41,708 nt of DNA from a bacterium (GCA_021778755.1 JAJYBZ010000004.1:1-41708), one strand, 5' to 3'; numbered from the stretch's first letter, positions 18,303 through 26,983 are shown. The notes: a model not told the origin generated them from the letters alone. Numbers and translations are program-made.

Positions 18303-19928
18303 CTAGCGTCTAGCGAGCCATTCGATGTCGCGAACTACTAGCGGTAGTAGGGCGGGAGCTGCCTGGTAATACAGATAATTGGGTCTCCAATCGGGTCGAA
18401 ACTTACCCTTAAACTGCTCGAGACCCCTAAACGAATAATAGCGATTGCCCAGGAGTCTAACTAACAGTAATAACTTATTTTGGACTGTTTGTTTAACTTT
18501 TTTATCAATTCCAGACAGTGGTGCTAGGCCTAGGTTAACTACTTCAACGCCGTCCGCCGATAGTTGTGTGATTAGCTCCATTAACAAGTAGTGTGTTGTG
18601 ACTGACGACGCCTTAGCCGTCGAGCGCACGTGATCAATTGATACGATATGATTGGTATAGGACGGCACAACATTAATGTATGCGACAACTTGGTTGTGTT
18701 GTTTAATAACCATAATACGGCACTTAGACAGATACGTTCTGTCAAAATACCCCATGAAAAAGCCATACTCACGTCGGCCGGCACGACCTAGCCATGACGC
18801 GGATACGCTGGCGAGCTGCGCGAGCTGATGTCGGTCTGGCTTGTCCCAATATTCAGAATAGAGGCCATCTTTGAGAGCACGGTTTTTGACATAACGAAAG
18901 TGCTTAGACCTGATCTCGGTTTTAGTGAATCGCTTAGTATTAATCAGAGCATCGTTACCAATAAAAAGCTTGTTAAAGCCGAGGTTTGTATAGATATTAT
19001 CCGACAGTTCGGTACCGTTAATACAGGTTACTAGCCAGCCATTTTCGTGAGTAAATTCAACAAATTTATGCATTAAATTATCAAATTGCTTTATATCGCC
19101 ACTCGGGTCGCCCAGCACAACTGCGGTTCGTTTGCTGAGGCCGTAGGCGATAAAAGTTGTTTTGTCATCGGAAAAAAAGTAACGCTTGTCGTGTGGCCAT
19201 AACTTAAAGTAATCATCTGACGATAAACTACTACGACGTATTATCGCTTCGGCATTAATGCGATCGGTGGTCGGGTGGCTAATCGCAAAACGCACAGGCT
19301 TATAAAGTGATGCCAGCGACAGCAGGAACGCACTAGTGCCCACGACATTTAACGAATCTATAAACAAATCACCCACCCGACTAATCGGCGCAATCGGGGT
19401 TGAGTCTACTAGCGTAGCGAGCGTGTAGGTAAACGCATTGATTAGATTAATCGACTGCCCAAAACCGTGCCTGGATAACAGCTTGAAGCCGATAGCACCA
19501 TAGATCAAGGAGATAGCTATCATCGTTAAACTGATTGTCATGCCACGGCGCATACTTACAATATCGCTTCTGGCGTTGTATAGGTGGCGATTGGCAATAA
19601 TCCACACTAGCACCCCGATAATCACGATGTCAAACATGACAATGTGTCGCATAATTAAACTTATAATAACTAAGCTGCATAGTCCAATGACGCTAGCAAC
19701 ATAAGCAACGTGTTTGCGGCGCGCGATATAGAATGAGCTAAAAATCAGCCCGATACCAATCATCGGCAGTATCCAGGTCAGTGTGAATGTCAACGGAAAA
19801 TATATTGGAAGACGTATGACATTGTGCGTTGCGCGACCGAGTAATCGATTGATTGGCCGGCTGAGGCAAAATATACCTATCGATGTGATGGCATAACTTT
19901 GTAAAAACGCCGTCTTTTTCATAGACAT
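18303..19928 (-). CDS. MprF-like phosphatidylglycerol lysyltransferase (DUF2156)
   Basis: 541 residues: about six membrane helices in the first 220, then a cytoplasmic GNAT-like catalytic domain typical of MprF/LysX enzymes that transfer an amino acid from tRNA to membrane lipid, altering surface charge. Signatures: AVVLGDPSGD, the EFTHENGWLV segment, and the end EQFKGKFRPDWRPNYLYYQ. Shorter than full MprF (about 840 aa), with fewer helices. Starts at MSMKK; the second ATG at 19922 is an alternative. Convergent with the gene at 17068; a short hairpin (18294-18309) lies over the two stops. Confidence 0.85.
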   Translation of the reverse strand: MSMKKTAFLQSYAITSIGIFCLSRPINRLLGRATHNVIRLPIYFPLTFTLTWILPMIGIGLIFSSFYIARRKHVAYVASVIGLCSLVIISLIMRHIVMFDIVIIGVLVWIIANRHLYNARSDIVSMRRGMTISLTMIAISLIYGAIGFKLLSRHGFGQSINLINAFTYTLATLVDSTPIAPISRVGDLFIDSLNVVGTSAFLLSLASLYKPVRFAISHPTTDRINAEAIIRRSSLSSDDYFKLWPHDKRYFFSDDKTTFIAYGLSKRTAVVLGDPSGDIKQFDNLMHKFVEFTHENGWLVTCINGTELSDNIYTNLGFNKLFIGNDALINTKRFTKTEIRSKHFRYVKNRALKDGLYSEYWDKPDRHQLAQLASVSASWLGRAGRREYGFFMGYFDRTYLSKCRIMVIKQHNQVVAYINVVPSYTNHIVSIDHVRSTAKASSVTTHYLLMELITQLSADGVEVVNLGLAPLSGIDKKVKQTVQNKLLLLVRLLGNRYYSFRGLEQFKGKFRPDWRPNYLYYQAAPALLPLVVRDIEWLARR

Positions 19929-20169
19929 TAAGCTGGATGTGGGATATTAATTATTGATTTCACAACTCTGTAGTATATCAGATACGGCGACTGCGTGTAG
20001 CCTATTTAACGTACGTCAATAACAAGTAAGTGACCTCGCTATCGGTAGTTTATTTGAAGTTTTCACAATAGGCCGCCACGTTCCTTACGCTAATGGCGCC
20101 TGTAAGCACTTGGTAACGTTATTATTGATTATATAAAGCTTATGTGCGACTATCTGCCGATGCTTATGC

Positions 20170-20175
20170 TATATT
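20170..20175 (+). promoter_or_regulatory. -10 box of the SemiSWEET gene
   Basis: TATATT ending 6 nt before ATG 20182. A GGAG at 20176-20179 is too close to the start to work as a ribosome site, so a leaderless mRNA is likely. Confidence 0.4.
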
Positions 20176-20181
20176 GGAGTA

Positions 20182-20508
20182 ATGCATCATCTCGGTATGC
20201 GCCACAAGCACGAACGGCAGACTGGCCTCAAAAAGCAACTCAAAACACCATATATTGACTTTCTCGATCGGCTGACTTTTGTGGCCGGCATTATTGGCCC
20301 ATTTACAGTCTTACCGCAGATCTATAGTATTTTCTCGACCCACTCTGCCCAGGGAGTGTCGCTCATGACCTGGACGCTAATCTTTGTCGTAACTTTTCCG
20401 TGGATTCTATACGGCATCGCTCACAAAGATAAAAGCATCATCGTGAGCTTCATATTATGGGAGGTCGTCAACCTGGCCGTTGTTGTCGGCGTCCTGCTGT
20501 ATCGCTAA
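20182..20508 (+). CDS. SemiSWEET/PQ-loop small transporter
   Basis: 108 residues with three membrane helices. The first helix ends in IGPFTVLPQIYSIFSTHSAQ, carrying the PQ-loop dipeptide and the SAxGVSxxTW pattern of bacterial SemiSWEET transporters, which work as dimers and pass small sugars. Slightly longer than usual because of a basic 20-residue N-terminus. It stands alone after a 253-nt gap (19929-20181) in which I see no gene or obvious RNA. Confidence 0.85.
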   Translation: MHHLGMRHKHERQTGLKKQLKTPYIDFLDRLTFVAGIIGPFTVLPQIYSIFSTHSAQGVSLMTWTLIFVVTFPWILYGIAHKDKSIIVSFILWEVVNLAVVVGVLLYR

Positions 20509-20553
20509 CCGCCAGACTGTCCTAGTTGACTATTAATCTGATGCGGGATTGTT

Positions 20554-20559
20554 TATAAT
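20554..20559 (+). promoter_or_regulatory. -10 box of the VIT-family gene
   Basis: Consensus TATAAT ending 6 nt before ATG 20566, with no ribosome site. Confidence 0.5.
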
Positions 20560-20565
20560 TTAGCT

Positions 20566-21288
20566 ATGACTAATAAGATTTCTGAACAAACACATAATGA
20601 ACCCCACAACCAATCTACTAATGTACGCTTGAACTGGCTACGAGCCTCTGTGCTAGGTGCCAATGATGGCATAGTATCAACAGCCGGTATCGTGGTTGGC
20701 GTTGCTGGAGCGACTAGTTCGAGCATCGCGATTATTACGGCCGGCGTGGCTGGCATTGTTGCTGGGGCCCTGTCGATGGCGGCTGGCGAATACGTATCTG
20801 TTAGTAGCCAAAAGGATAGCGAGAAAGCGTTGCTCGCGAAAGAGCGCCAAGAATTAATCGATTTTCCGGTAGAAGAACTAAAAGAGCTTGAGCAAATCTA
20901 TGTCAATAAAGGTCTGAGCCAATCAACGGCAGCGGTCGTCGCTAAAGAATTAACCGAACGCGATGCCTTCGCGGCTCATGTAGACGCCGAGCTAGGGATT
21001 AATCCGGATGACCTGACGAATCCTATGCATGCGGCGGTCGCCTCTGCTCTATCGTTCTTGGCTGGCTCGATAATTCCTATTGTGGCGATTATTCTTGCGC
21101 CGGCTCCATATAAAGTCGCTATTACGTTTGTATCTGTTGTCATTGCTCTGGCCTTTACGGGTTCATTGAGCGCTCACGCTGGAGGGGCCGGTAAGCGACG
21201 TGCAACGCTGCGCGTGCTAATTGGTGGAATTATTGCGATGATTGTAACGTTTGGTATTGGTCGTTTAATCGGTATTAGCGGCCTGTAA
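20566..21288 (+). CDS. VIT1/CCC1-family Fe2+/Mn2+ transporter
   Basis: 240 residues. The first helix carries RASVLGANDGIVSTAGIVVGVAG and the second GALSMAAGEYVSVSSQKDSE, both diagnostic of the VIT1/CCC1 family of iron and manganese transporters, with the acidic metal-binding insert after it (about 85-130), then three more helices. Full length. Tail to tail with the ZIP gene: the two stop codons abut at 21288/21289, with no room for a separate terminator. Confidence 0.92.
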   Translation: MTNKISEQTHNEPHNQSTNVRLNWLRASVLGANDGIVSTAGIVVGVAGATSSSIAIITAGVAGIVAGALSMAAGEYVSVSSQKDSEKALLAKERQELIDFPVEELKELEQIYVNKGLSQSTAAVVAKELTERDAFAAHVDAELGINPDDLTNPMHAAVASALSFLAGSIIPIVAIILAPAPYKVAITFVSVVIALAFTGSLSAHAGGAGKRRATLRVLIGGIIAMIVTFGIGRLIGISGL

Positions 21289-22047
21289 CTAAACGCCCAG
21301 CAATGTAATCACGGTACCAACAATAATAATACCAGCGACTAACATGATTTCTTGAATCGTGCCGGTGCGGTGCGGTTGTTCGTGAATGTCCGGGATAATA
21401 TCACTAGCGGCAACATAGATAAAGAATCCAGCAGTAATGGCTAGTAGCGGTCCAACCGGCAGTTGGTTGTGCGTGCCTAGCAGATACACGAGTAGTCCGG
21501 TGATAACCGTCGCGATAGCTGTTGCCAGGTTGGCAATGATAACAATTTTGTCTTTCCAACCTCTGGAGAGCAGTAATGCGAACGTTCCAAGTTCTTTGGG
21601 AATTTCGTGCGCGCTAACGGCAATTGTCGTAATGATGCCGGTCGGTATACTGACTAGAAAAGCAGCACCGATAGCAAAACCGTCAATCGCATTGTGCATC
21701 ATATCGCCAAAGACAATCAAGCGCCGTTGTTGGGCGTTTTTATAATGCTCATCATTGTGGTGATGGTGTTGATGGTGATGATGAAACCAGCTGGCCGAGC
21801 GCTCTAGTACGAAGAACAATGTAAATCCGCCAAGCGTCCATAACAGTAGCGCCCGCGGATCGCCTAACTTGAACGATTCTGGCAATAAATCAAAGAACGC
21901 TGCCGCCAATAGTGCGCCGGCACCAAATGGTAGTGTAAGTAGAATCGCAAGCTCGCGATGTTTCTTGGCGCGCAATAGAAATACGCCTCCGGTTAATGAG
22001 ATTGCGCTGCCTAAAATAATTGCTGATACGAGGTAAAAGAGTGTCAT
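21289..22047 (-). CDS. ZIP-family zinc/divalent metal transporter
   Basis: 252 residues with about eight membrane helices and a His-rich cytoplasmic loop (about 88-102: FHHHHQHHHHNDEH). Metal-site helices read DMMHNAIDGFAIGAAF and SAHEIPKELGTFALLL, the ZIP signatures. ZIP proteins usually bring Zn, Fe or Mn into the cytoplasm, opposite to the VIT neighbour. On the minus strand TATAGA ends 6 nt before the ATG, a possible leaderless promoter. Confidence 0.92.
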   Translation of the reverse strand: MTLFYLVSAIILGSAISLTGGVFLLRAKKHRELAILLTLPFGAGALLAAAFFDLLPESFKLGDPRALLLWTLGGFTLFFVLERSASWFHHHHQHHHHNDEHYKNAQQRRLIVFGDMMHNAIDGFAIGAAFLVSIPTGIITTIAVSAHEIPKELGTFALLLSRGWKDKIVIIANLATAIATVITGLLVYLLGTHNQLPVGPLLAITAGFFIYVAASDIIPDIHEQPHRTGTIQEIMLVAGIIIVGTVITLLGV

Positions 22048-22097
22048 TATATGTCTATAATACCATGTCGTTGCGCCGTGATTATAAGCACAAGCTG

Positions 22098-22103
22098 TAT
22101 AAT
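22098..22103 (+). promoter_or_regulatory. -10 box of the YdjM-like gene
   Basis: Consensus TATAAT ending 6 nt before ATG 22110; no ribosome site. Confidence 0.5.
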
Positions 22104-22109
22104 AGATAA

Positions 22110-22685
22110 ATGACAGGACGTACGCATGATTTAGCTGCTATTACGGCACTACTGGTAGTAGTGTGTATATTTGCACCGGTTTATAATTTAAATCTAGCGA
22201 CGCTGTTAGTGGCGCTGCTGGCTAATCAAATTGGCGGCATCATACCAGATATCGACCAGCCTACGGCTCCGCTATGGCGCAATCTGCCTATCGGTAGGAC
22301 TGTTGGGCGAGTCTTCGATAAGTCAGTTGGTGGACATCGTTTCATAACCCATTCCCTGCTGGGCATCGCACTATTCGGATTTTTGTTTTGGGCGCTCCTC
22401 AACTTTTTACATCCAGTCATGATGAGCGTTGATGTCATGATAGTATGGTGGGCGTTTATGATCGGTATTCTGTCCCATCTCGTTATGGATAGTTTTACCA
22501 AAGAAGGCGTGCCGTGGTTGCTGCCGCTTCCTATCAAACTTGGACTACCACCGGTAAAAGCTTTGCGCATAACAACTGGCAAAGCCGTAGAGACGTTACT
22601 AATTTTTCCTGGGCTAGTAATTGTAAGCGGACTGTTGATAGCTGCACACTATAATTACTTATTACAGCTACTGCATCACGTTTAA
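22110..22685 (+). CDS. YdjM-family membrane-bound metal-dependent hydrolase
   Basis: 191 residues with about four membrane helices. Motifs of the YdjM/DUF457 family: an N-terminal MTGRTHDLAAI, GGIIPDIDQP (acidic metal ligands), GGHRFITHSLLG and HLVMDSFTKEGVPWLLP. The conserved His and Asp residues suggest a metal site, but the substrate is not known. The 3-prime end overlaps by 4 nt the opposite-strand zinc-ribbon gene. Confidence 0.88.
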   Translation: MTGRTHDLAAITALLVVVCIFAPVYNLNLATLLVALLANQIGGIIPDIDQPTAPLWRNLPIGRTVGRVFDKSVGGHRFITHSLLGIALFGFLFWALLNFLHPVMMSVDVMIVWWAFMIGILSHLVMDSFTKEGVPWLLPLPIKLGLPPVKALRITTGKAVETLLIFPGLVIVSGLLIAAHYNYLLQLLHHV

Positions 22686-22891
22686 ATTATTTTGTTATCG
22701 GTGTTCCTTGTTAAATGCCAGTGTCTGCATGAATCGCACTGGTATATTGCTAATTCCAGATTCATATCTTGCAACATCTGAAACTCGGCGGCTGCTTGGG
22801 CGTCGTTGGCATTATTGAAGCGCCGTTTACCACACGACGGCAGGTTAGCTGAATACGGCTGGTGTTTGATAGATCGGTTTTTTCTAGGCAT
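22682..22891 (-). CDS. small zinc-ribbon-like protein
   Basis: 69 residues, basic, from ATG 22891, chosen because GGAG sits 7 nt upstream; an ATG at 22915 lies above that site. The pattern SCGKRRF...YQCDSCRHWHLT has four potential zinc ligands and matches a small family seen in actinobacterial and phage genomes (C-G-K-x-x-F then C-x-x-C-x-x-W-H-L-T). Probably nucleic-acid binding, role unknown. Confidence 0.75.
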   Translation of the reverse strand: MPRKNRSIKHQPYSANLPSCGKRRFNNANDAQAAAEFQMLQDMNLELAIYQCDSCRHWHLTRNTDNKII

Positions 22892-23015
22892 ATCGTGGCT
22901 CCGTCTGATGTACATAGATAGAGATTGTACTTAATTTCCACCATCTATTATATACGATGTAACCATCACTAACTAACGTTGTCGACAAAGCTTTTATGTT
23001 AATAAAATTGTAGAG

Positions 23016-23021
23016 TACAAT
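23016..23021 (+). promoter_or_regulatory. -10 box of the ABC operon
   Basis: TACAAT ending 6 nt before ATG 23028. An out-of-frame ATG at 23023 is ignored. Confidence 0.45.
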
Positions 23022-23027
23022 AATGAC

Positions 23028-23900
23028 ATGCATCTATTACAAGTAAATCACCTATCAAAAAAATTCGGTAATTTACAAGCGCTAGACAATGTTTCTTTTT
23101 CAATTCAAAAAGGTGAAATTTTCGGGTTTTTGGGCCCGAACGGTGCCGGTAAATCAACAACTATTCGGATTATTATGGGTTTTCTGCACCCAACATATGG
23201 CAATATCAATGTTTTTGGATTAGATTCGGACGCTGATGCTGTGACGCTTAAGAACAAAATCGGTTATGTACCGGCCGAGCCCGTGTTATATGCCGACTGG
23301 ACTGTCGATGAGCATATTCGTTTCGTGGCCAATATTCGTGGAACACAAATTAAAGCACGAGCTGATAAATTACGACAGATCTTGGAATTAGATGGCAGCA
23401 AAAAAGTCAAGCAACTCTCGACCGGCAATCAGCAAAAGCTAGCCATTACGCTGGCGCTCTGTATCAATCCCCCACTGCTAGTACTTGACGAGCCGACGCG
23501 CGGTCTAGACCCGCTGCTGCGAGCTAGCTTTCACCAGTTATTGCGTGAATACAAACAACAGGGCGGTACGGTGCTCCTGTCGTCTCATGATTTATCTGAA
23601 GTCGAAGATCTGTGCGACAAAATTGTGATTATTCATAACGGTAAGTTGATTCAGGATACGACAGTGACCCGCCTGCGTTCTAATCACGGCCACAAGATTA
23701 AGGCGCACTTTATTGACAAAATACCTGACTTTTCGGACATTGCAGGCATTGAAGATTTAGTCACCACTAAACACACCGTCGAGTTCAAGGTCAAAGACAA
23801 CTTACATCCAATCTTACAAACTCTATCTGGTAGTCATGTTGAGGACTTAGAAATCACCAGCGCTAGTTTAGAAGATATCTTCGAGGAGATTTATAAATGA
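23028..23900 (+). CDS. ABC transporter ATP-binding protein
   Basis: 290 residues with Walker A GPNGAGKST (36-44), signature LSTGNQ (130-135) and Walker B LLVLDEP (150-156), followed by a C-terminal extension (about 225-290) common in ABC-2 type exporters. It pairs with the permease gene that overlaps its stop by 4 nt (ATGA). The substrate of such two-gene exporters (drug, lipid or peptide) cannot be told from sequence. Confidence 0.93.
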   Translation: MHLLQVNHLSKKFGNLQALDNVSFSIQKGEIFGFLGPNGAGKSTTIRIIMGFLHPTYGNINVFGLDSDADAVTLKNKIGYVPAEPVLYADWTVDEHIRFVANIRGTQIKARADKLRQILELDGSKKVKQLSTGNQQKLAITLALCINPPLLVLDEPTRGLDPLLRASFHQLLREYKQQGGTVLLSSHDLSEVEDLCDKIVIIHNGKLIQDTTVTRLRSNHGHKIKAHFIDKIPDFSDIAGIEDLVTTKHTVEFKVKDNLHPILQTLSGSHVEDLEITSASLEDIFEEIYK

Positions 23901-24703
23901 TATTTTGTTCACTTGTCAAACAGGCTCTGAGGGCCAAGCGTGCCCTGTGGGCTACGTATAGCGCTATTGGGCTGGGCTTTCTATTTCTGTACATTGCGGT
24001 TTTCCCATCGATTCAAAGTCAGTCGGTCGACTACAACAAGATATTCGCATCACTACCCAAAGGCCTGATGATAGCACTGAATATCAGCAACGAGACCCCG
24101 ACTCTGATGGGCTATTTGAGTAGTAAGCACTTTGGTTTAATTTGGCTGTTTATGATTGCGCTGGTTGTAATTGCTTACGGCGGGTTTGTTGTTGCCAAGG
24201 AAGTCGAAACCAGAACAATGGGGTTCTTGCTAGCGCAGCCAATTAGCCGAATCAAATTATACCTGGCACGTTTCAGCGCGGGTGCCATTGGATTGGCAGT
24301 GTTTGTTGTCTTCTCGGAAGCAGTGGTCTGGCCGCTAGCTCGAGTCTATAATTACACGATTGACGTCAAAGGTGTTCTGTTGGTTGGTCTAGCTGGGTAT
24401 TTATTCGGACTCAGTATTATGGGGTTAAGTTTTATGTTCTCGGCCATGTCGAGTAGCGCGGCGCGCGTGAGTGCCTGGAGCGGGCTGGTGATGTTGGCGA
24501 TGTACGCAATATATATTGCTTCTAGTCTGATGAGCGATTTAGACAATCTCAAATATCTGTCACTATTTCACTATATTGCACCCGGCGACATAATTACCAA
24601 CGACTCGATTGCGATGTCGTCTATCGTTACCTTTATTGTGTTTAGTGTCGTGACTGCTGCGATCGGAGCGCTTATATTCCAGAAACGCCAAGTGCAAGTT
24701 TAA
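23897..24703 (+). CDS. ABC-2 type transporter permease
   Basis: 268 residues with six predicted membrane helices and the ABC-2 layout: an N-terminal helix, a large extracytoplasmic loop (about 38-80), then ETRTMGFLLAQPISRIKLYLAR, the conserved coupling segment before helix 3. Translationally coupled to the ATPase gene. No terminator is evident before the convergent gene ending at 24725. Confidence 0.88.
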   Translation: MIFCSLVKQALRAKRALWATYSAIGLGFLFLYIAVFPSIQSQSVDYNKIFASLPKGLMIALNISNETPTLMGYLSSKHFGLIWLFMIALVVIAYGGFVVAKEVETRTMGFLLAQPISRIKLYLARFSAGAIGLAVFVVFSEAVVWPLARVYNYTIDVKGVLLVGLAGYLFGLSIMGLSFMFSAMSSSAARVSAWSGLVMLAMYAIYIASSLMSDLDNLKYLSLFHYIAPGDIITNDSIAMSSIVTFIVFSVVTAAIGALIFQKRQVQV

Positions 24704-24724
24704 TGGTTATAAATATTTTGTGTC

Positions 24725-25378
24725 TCACACCTTGTCGTTATGCGCGTTAATCAACTCTTTAATATCGTCGTTCGTAAGATCCTTAATATCTAGTTTATGC
24801 TCAGCAAGATATTCGTCAATTAGCCATGTGCCTGTTTTATATAGCTTCCATCTGGTGTCATCGGCTTTGTCATAAAACGCCACTGAAGCATATTCACCCT
24901 TTTTCATATCACGGGCATTACCGACCTTTTTAATAATACTTAGCCATTCATGCAATTGCGCGACCGAATGTTGTTGGTAGTTACCGAATAGATCCTTGGA
25001 CCTGGCGTTCGCATATTGAATTTCAAATCTAGTTGCCGCACCTTCTTGCAGGGCGGTTTCAAGTAACGTAAAGGGGCCTGTTTGGCTCGTATAGTTATGC
25101 GCCAAATGATAAGCTTCGTGGAATACTGTTGCTCTCAAATCGCCACGTACTTCATCGAGGTCTGTAGCCATGGAGTCTACCGAGATACTTATTATTTCTG
25201 GTGAATATGCGTAACCGCCAGTAAACATTCCGTGCACTATACCACCGGTCATAAAATAGAATTCCATATCAACCGGTAAAGCCGGCAGTATTGTCCGCAC
25301 CTCCTGATAATACTGTTAAATATCAGGCTCAAACTGCTTTTCAAAGTCTTTGTTTATGTAGTTAATAAACTTGATCAT
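24725..25378 (-). pseudogene. DUF2268-like zinc peptidase gene interrupted by TAA
   Basis: The frame from ATG 25378 reads MIKFINYINKDFEKQFEPDI and then meets TAA at 25316-25318; the same frame continues QYYQEVRTILPALPVDMEFY to the stop at 24725. The downstream part has a zinc-protease HEAYH and, further on, LLETALQEGAATRFE, as in DUF2268 peptidases, with the family-like GGYAYSPEIISISVD before it. The ATG at 25378 has a TATTAT box 6 nt upstream. Either codon 21 was mutated to a stop, or translation restarts inside; the GTG at 25300 has AGGAGG abutting it, too close to work well. Confidence 0.6.
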
Positions 25379-25384
25379 ATTTAT

Positions 25385-25390
25385 ATAATA
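25385..25390 (-). promoter_or_regulatory. -10 box for the interrupted peptidase gene
   Basis: TATTAT on the minus strand ending 6 nt before ATG 25378, supporting that upstream ATG as the original start. Confidence 0.4.
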
Positions 25391-25435
25391 CCAAATTTAC
25401 GCACCAGACCGTTGTTCATGCGTCAGCTCAATATT

Positions 25436-25987
25436 TCAAACAAATTCAAAATAACTCGCAGCGCCCAGCCCAATCGATACAATAACGAAAAATATCATTT
25501 GTCCGATGTAGAAATATTTCATTTTGGTCGCATGTAGCCAAAACGAAGTTCCAAATAGTATACCGATAATCGGCAGTGCAACCTGATAAAAGTAGCCAGA
25601 TTCCGACAAGAGCAAAATACACGCGACTAAATAAAATACAGACATGAGCCAAGCGCTAACTTGATGGGGGTCTGATAATGTGCCCGGCTTATGGTTTGTA
25701 CAAGAGGTCAGCTTAAGGCCTTGCATAATATCAAAGCTTGCTGCAAGTAATAGCGCCAGTGATGGTAATAAGAACCTTGAGTTATGGATGATGAGATTAA
25801 TGGCAAATGCCATAAATACAGCGGCGCATAATGTATGGATAATCCGGTGTAGTAAGAATGTCTTATGGCTGGCGAGCGCCGATTCGCTAACTGAATTAGC
25901 GTTCACGACCGTTGGTCGTACCTTGACAACTAAATACAGATGCCAGGCATTGACAATAATCAAGGCTACGATGAATAGTTGCATCAT
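25436..25987 (-). CDS. uncharacterised six-helix membrane protein
   Basis: 183 residues, mostly hydrophobic, with about six membrane helices; no motif I recognise. Two ATG codons in a row (25987 and 25984) follow a TACAAT box by 7 nt, so the mRNA is probably leaderless. It lies among small genes on the same strand. Confidence 0.65.
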   Translation of the reverse strand: MMQLFIVALIIVNAWHLYLVVKVRPTVVNANSVSESALASHKTFLLHRIIHTLCAAVFMAFAINLIIHNSRFLLPSLALLLAASFDIMQGLKLTSCTNHKPGTLSDPHQVSAWLMSVFYLVACILLLSESGYFYQVALPIIGILFGTSFWLHATKMKYFYIGQMIFFVIVSIGLGAASYFEFV

Positions 25988-25994
25988 ATCGATA

Positions 25995-26000
25995 ATTGTA
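25995..26000 (-). promoter_or_regulatory. -10 box of the six-helix membrane protein gene
   Basis: TACAAT on the minus strand, 7 nt before ATG 25987. Confidence 0.45.
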
Positions 26001-26071
26001 TCATGCTACGAGTTGTTATATAATGACTGGTTTTTGACACAGATTGGCCAAAAGCTAAGCTAATTATAGCG

Positions 26072-26359
26072 TTATTTTTTAGAATTCTTGTCAATTTTTT
26101 TAATAACAGCATCACCGAGGTCAACGTTAACAGTATTGGCAAGGTGAATGAGATATATCATAACGTCGGCTAGCTCATCTGGTAGTTCAACGTCGAATTT
26201 CCCATCTCTTTTGATGCCTTCATGCTTGCGTACGGCCCTTGCTAGCTCACCGATTTCTTCAGTGAGCAATAGCATAATGTCCCGCACCGACTCTTTATCC
26301 CAACCGTTCTGCTCGCTAAGTACTCTATACTCGTTCTGTAGATTTTTGATAGTCTTCAT
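26072..26359 (-). CDS. MazG-like nucleotide pyrophosphohydrolase
   Basis: 95 residues, all helical, with the metal-binding pattern EEIGELARAVR and, one helix later, ELPDELADVMIYLIHLAN (E..E then E..D), typical of the MazG/phage-type NTP pyrophosphohydrolases that remove non-canonical or excess nucleotides. Length fits single-domain members. TATAAT ends 6 nt before the ATG (26359), so the mRNA is likely leaderless. Confidence 0.88.
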   Translation of the reverse strand: MKTIKNLQNEYRVLSEQNGWDKESVRDIMLLLTEEIGELARAVRKHEGIKRDGKFDVELPDELADVMIYLIHLANTVNVDLGDAVIKKIDKNSKK

Positions 26360-26365
26360 AGGTTG

Positions 26366-26371
26366 ATTATA
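26366..26371 (-). promoter_or_regulatory. -10 box of the MazG-like gene
   Basis: Consensus TATAAT on the minus strand, 6 nt before ATG 26359. Confidence 0.5.
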
Positions 26372-26424
26372 GCAAATGACAGTTCTGACGGCTGTTAAAG
26401 AACTGGCTTTGGTGCACTATTAAA

Positions 26425-26499
26425 TTATTTCGTAACACCTAGATGCTCAAATATTGCATCAGGGTTGCTTTCTTCGTCGATAATTGTTTCTTTAGCCAT
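26425..26499 (-). CDS. possible 24-aa small protein
   Basis: The frame reads MAKETIIDEESNPDAIFEHL and ends GVTK. Its amino acids look coding, but no ribosome site precedes it, and a perfect 9-bp hairpin (26496-26504 with 26509-26517) covers the start codon. The same frame continues open upstream for about 25 codons to a TAA at 26575-26577 (with a cysteine cluster RCQFFCRPC), so this may be the tail of a decayed gene. Confidence 0.25.
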   Translation of the reverse strand: MAKETIIDEESNPDAIFEHLGVTK

Positions 26500-26671
26500 G
26501 TTTTTTGTAAAACATGGTCGACAAAAAAACTGACACCTAACTTGGAAGTATCGATCATATATGGCACGAAAATATTACGGATTGTCTTCCGATATTTTTA
26601 TTGATATTTTCGTATATTGTTCAAGCAATCTGTTCGTCAACAGTTAACTTCTTTATCAAACCGCAGCCATA
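26500..26671. other. A/T-rich intergenic stretch with hairpins
   Basis: Apart from the possible small ORF, the 26360-26671 gap holds imperfect inverted repeats (a gaaaatat/atattttc arrangement near 26568-26623) and no clear gene or RNA. Confidence 0.3.
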
Positions 26672-26971
26672 TTAGTGAACAAATTTTAAATCTATACGCT
26701 CAGCCGCAGCTTCGACCCATTCATGTAGGCGAGCTAGCTGATGGCCCATGACAAGTCTCTCATCATCGGAAATCTCTTGACGCTTGGCGAGCGTATCGAG
26801 TAGCCCTAGGGCCGTTTGTAGGTCAGCGGAATCTGCTTTTGTTTCAAGTGTCTTATCTATTCGATCAAAGCCTTTGACAACGGCTTTCGTAATAAGGTGT
26901 AACTGCTCGTCCATTTTGAACAGTTGAGCATCAATCATATCGAAACGTTTATCGGAAGCTATGTCTTTCAT
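26672..26971 (-). CDS. small coiled-coil protein
   Basis: 99 residues. ATG 26971 is preferred over the upstream start at 26992 because TATAAT (26978-26983) ends 6 nt before it. The sequence is a run of amphipathic heptads (DIASDKRFDMIDAQLFKMDE, FDRIDKTLETKADSADL), similar to short coiled-coil hypothetical proteins of CPR and phage genomes. Function unknown. Confidence 0.7.
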   Translation of the reverse strand: MKDIASDKRFDMIDAQLFKMDEQLHLITKAVVKGFDRIDKTLETKADSADLQTALGLLDTLAKRQEISDDERLVMGHQLARLHEWVEAAAERIDLKFVH

Positions 26972-26977
26972 AGCCTT

Positions 26978-26983
26978 ATTATA
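26978..26983 (-). promoter_or_regulatory. -10 box of the coiled-coil protein gene
   Basis: Consensus TATAAT on the minus strand, 6 nt before ATG 26971. Confidence 0.5.

Noticed and set aside
19929-20181. Riboswitch or small RNA in the 253-nt gap
   Set aside because: No recognisable conserved core or stable structure beyond short imperfect repeats.
25298-25300. GTG 25300 as the true start of the DUF2268-like gene
   Set aside because: AGGAGG directly abuts the GTG, too close for normal initiation, while ATG 25378 has a -10 box and the same frame; reported as interrupted instead.
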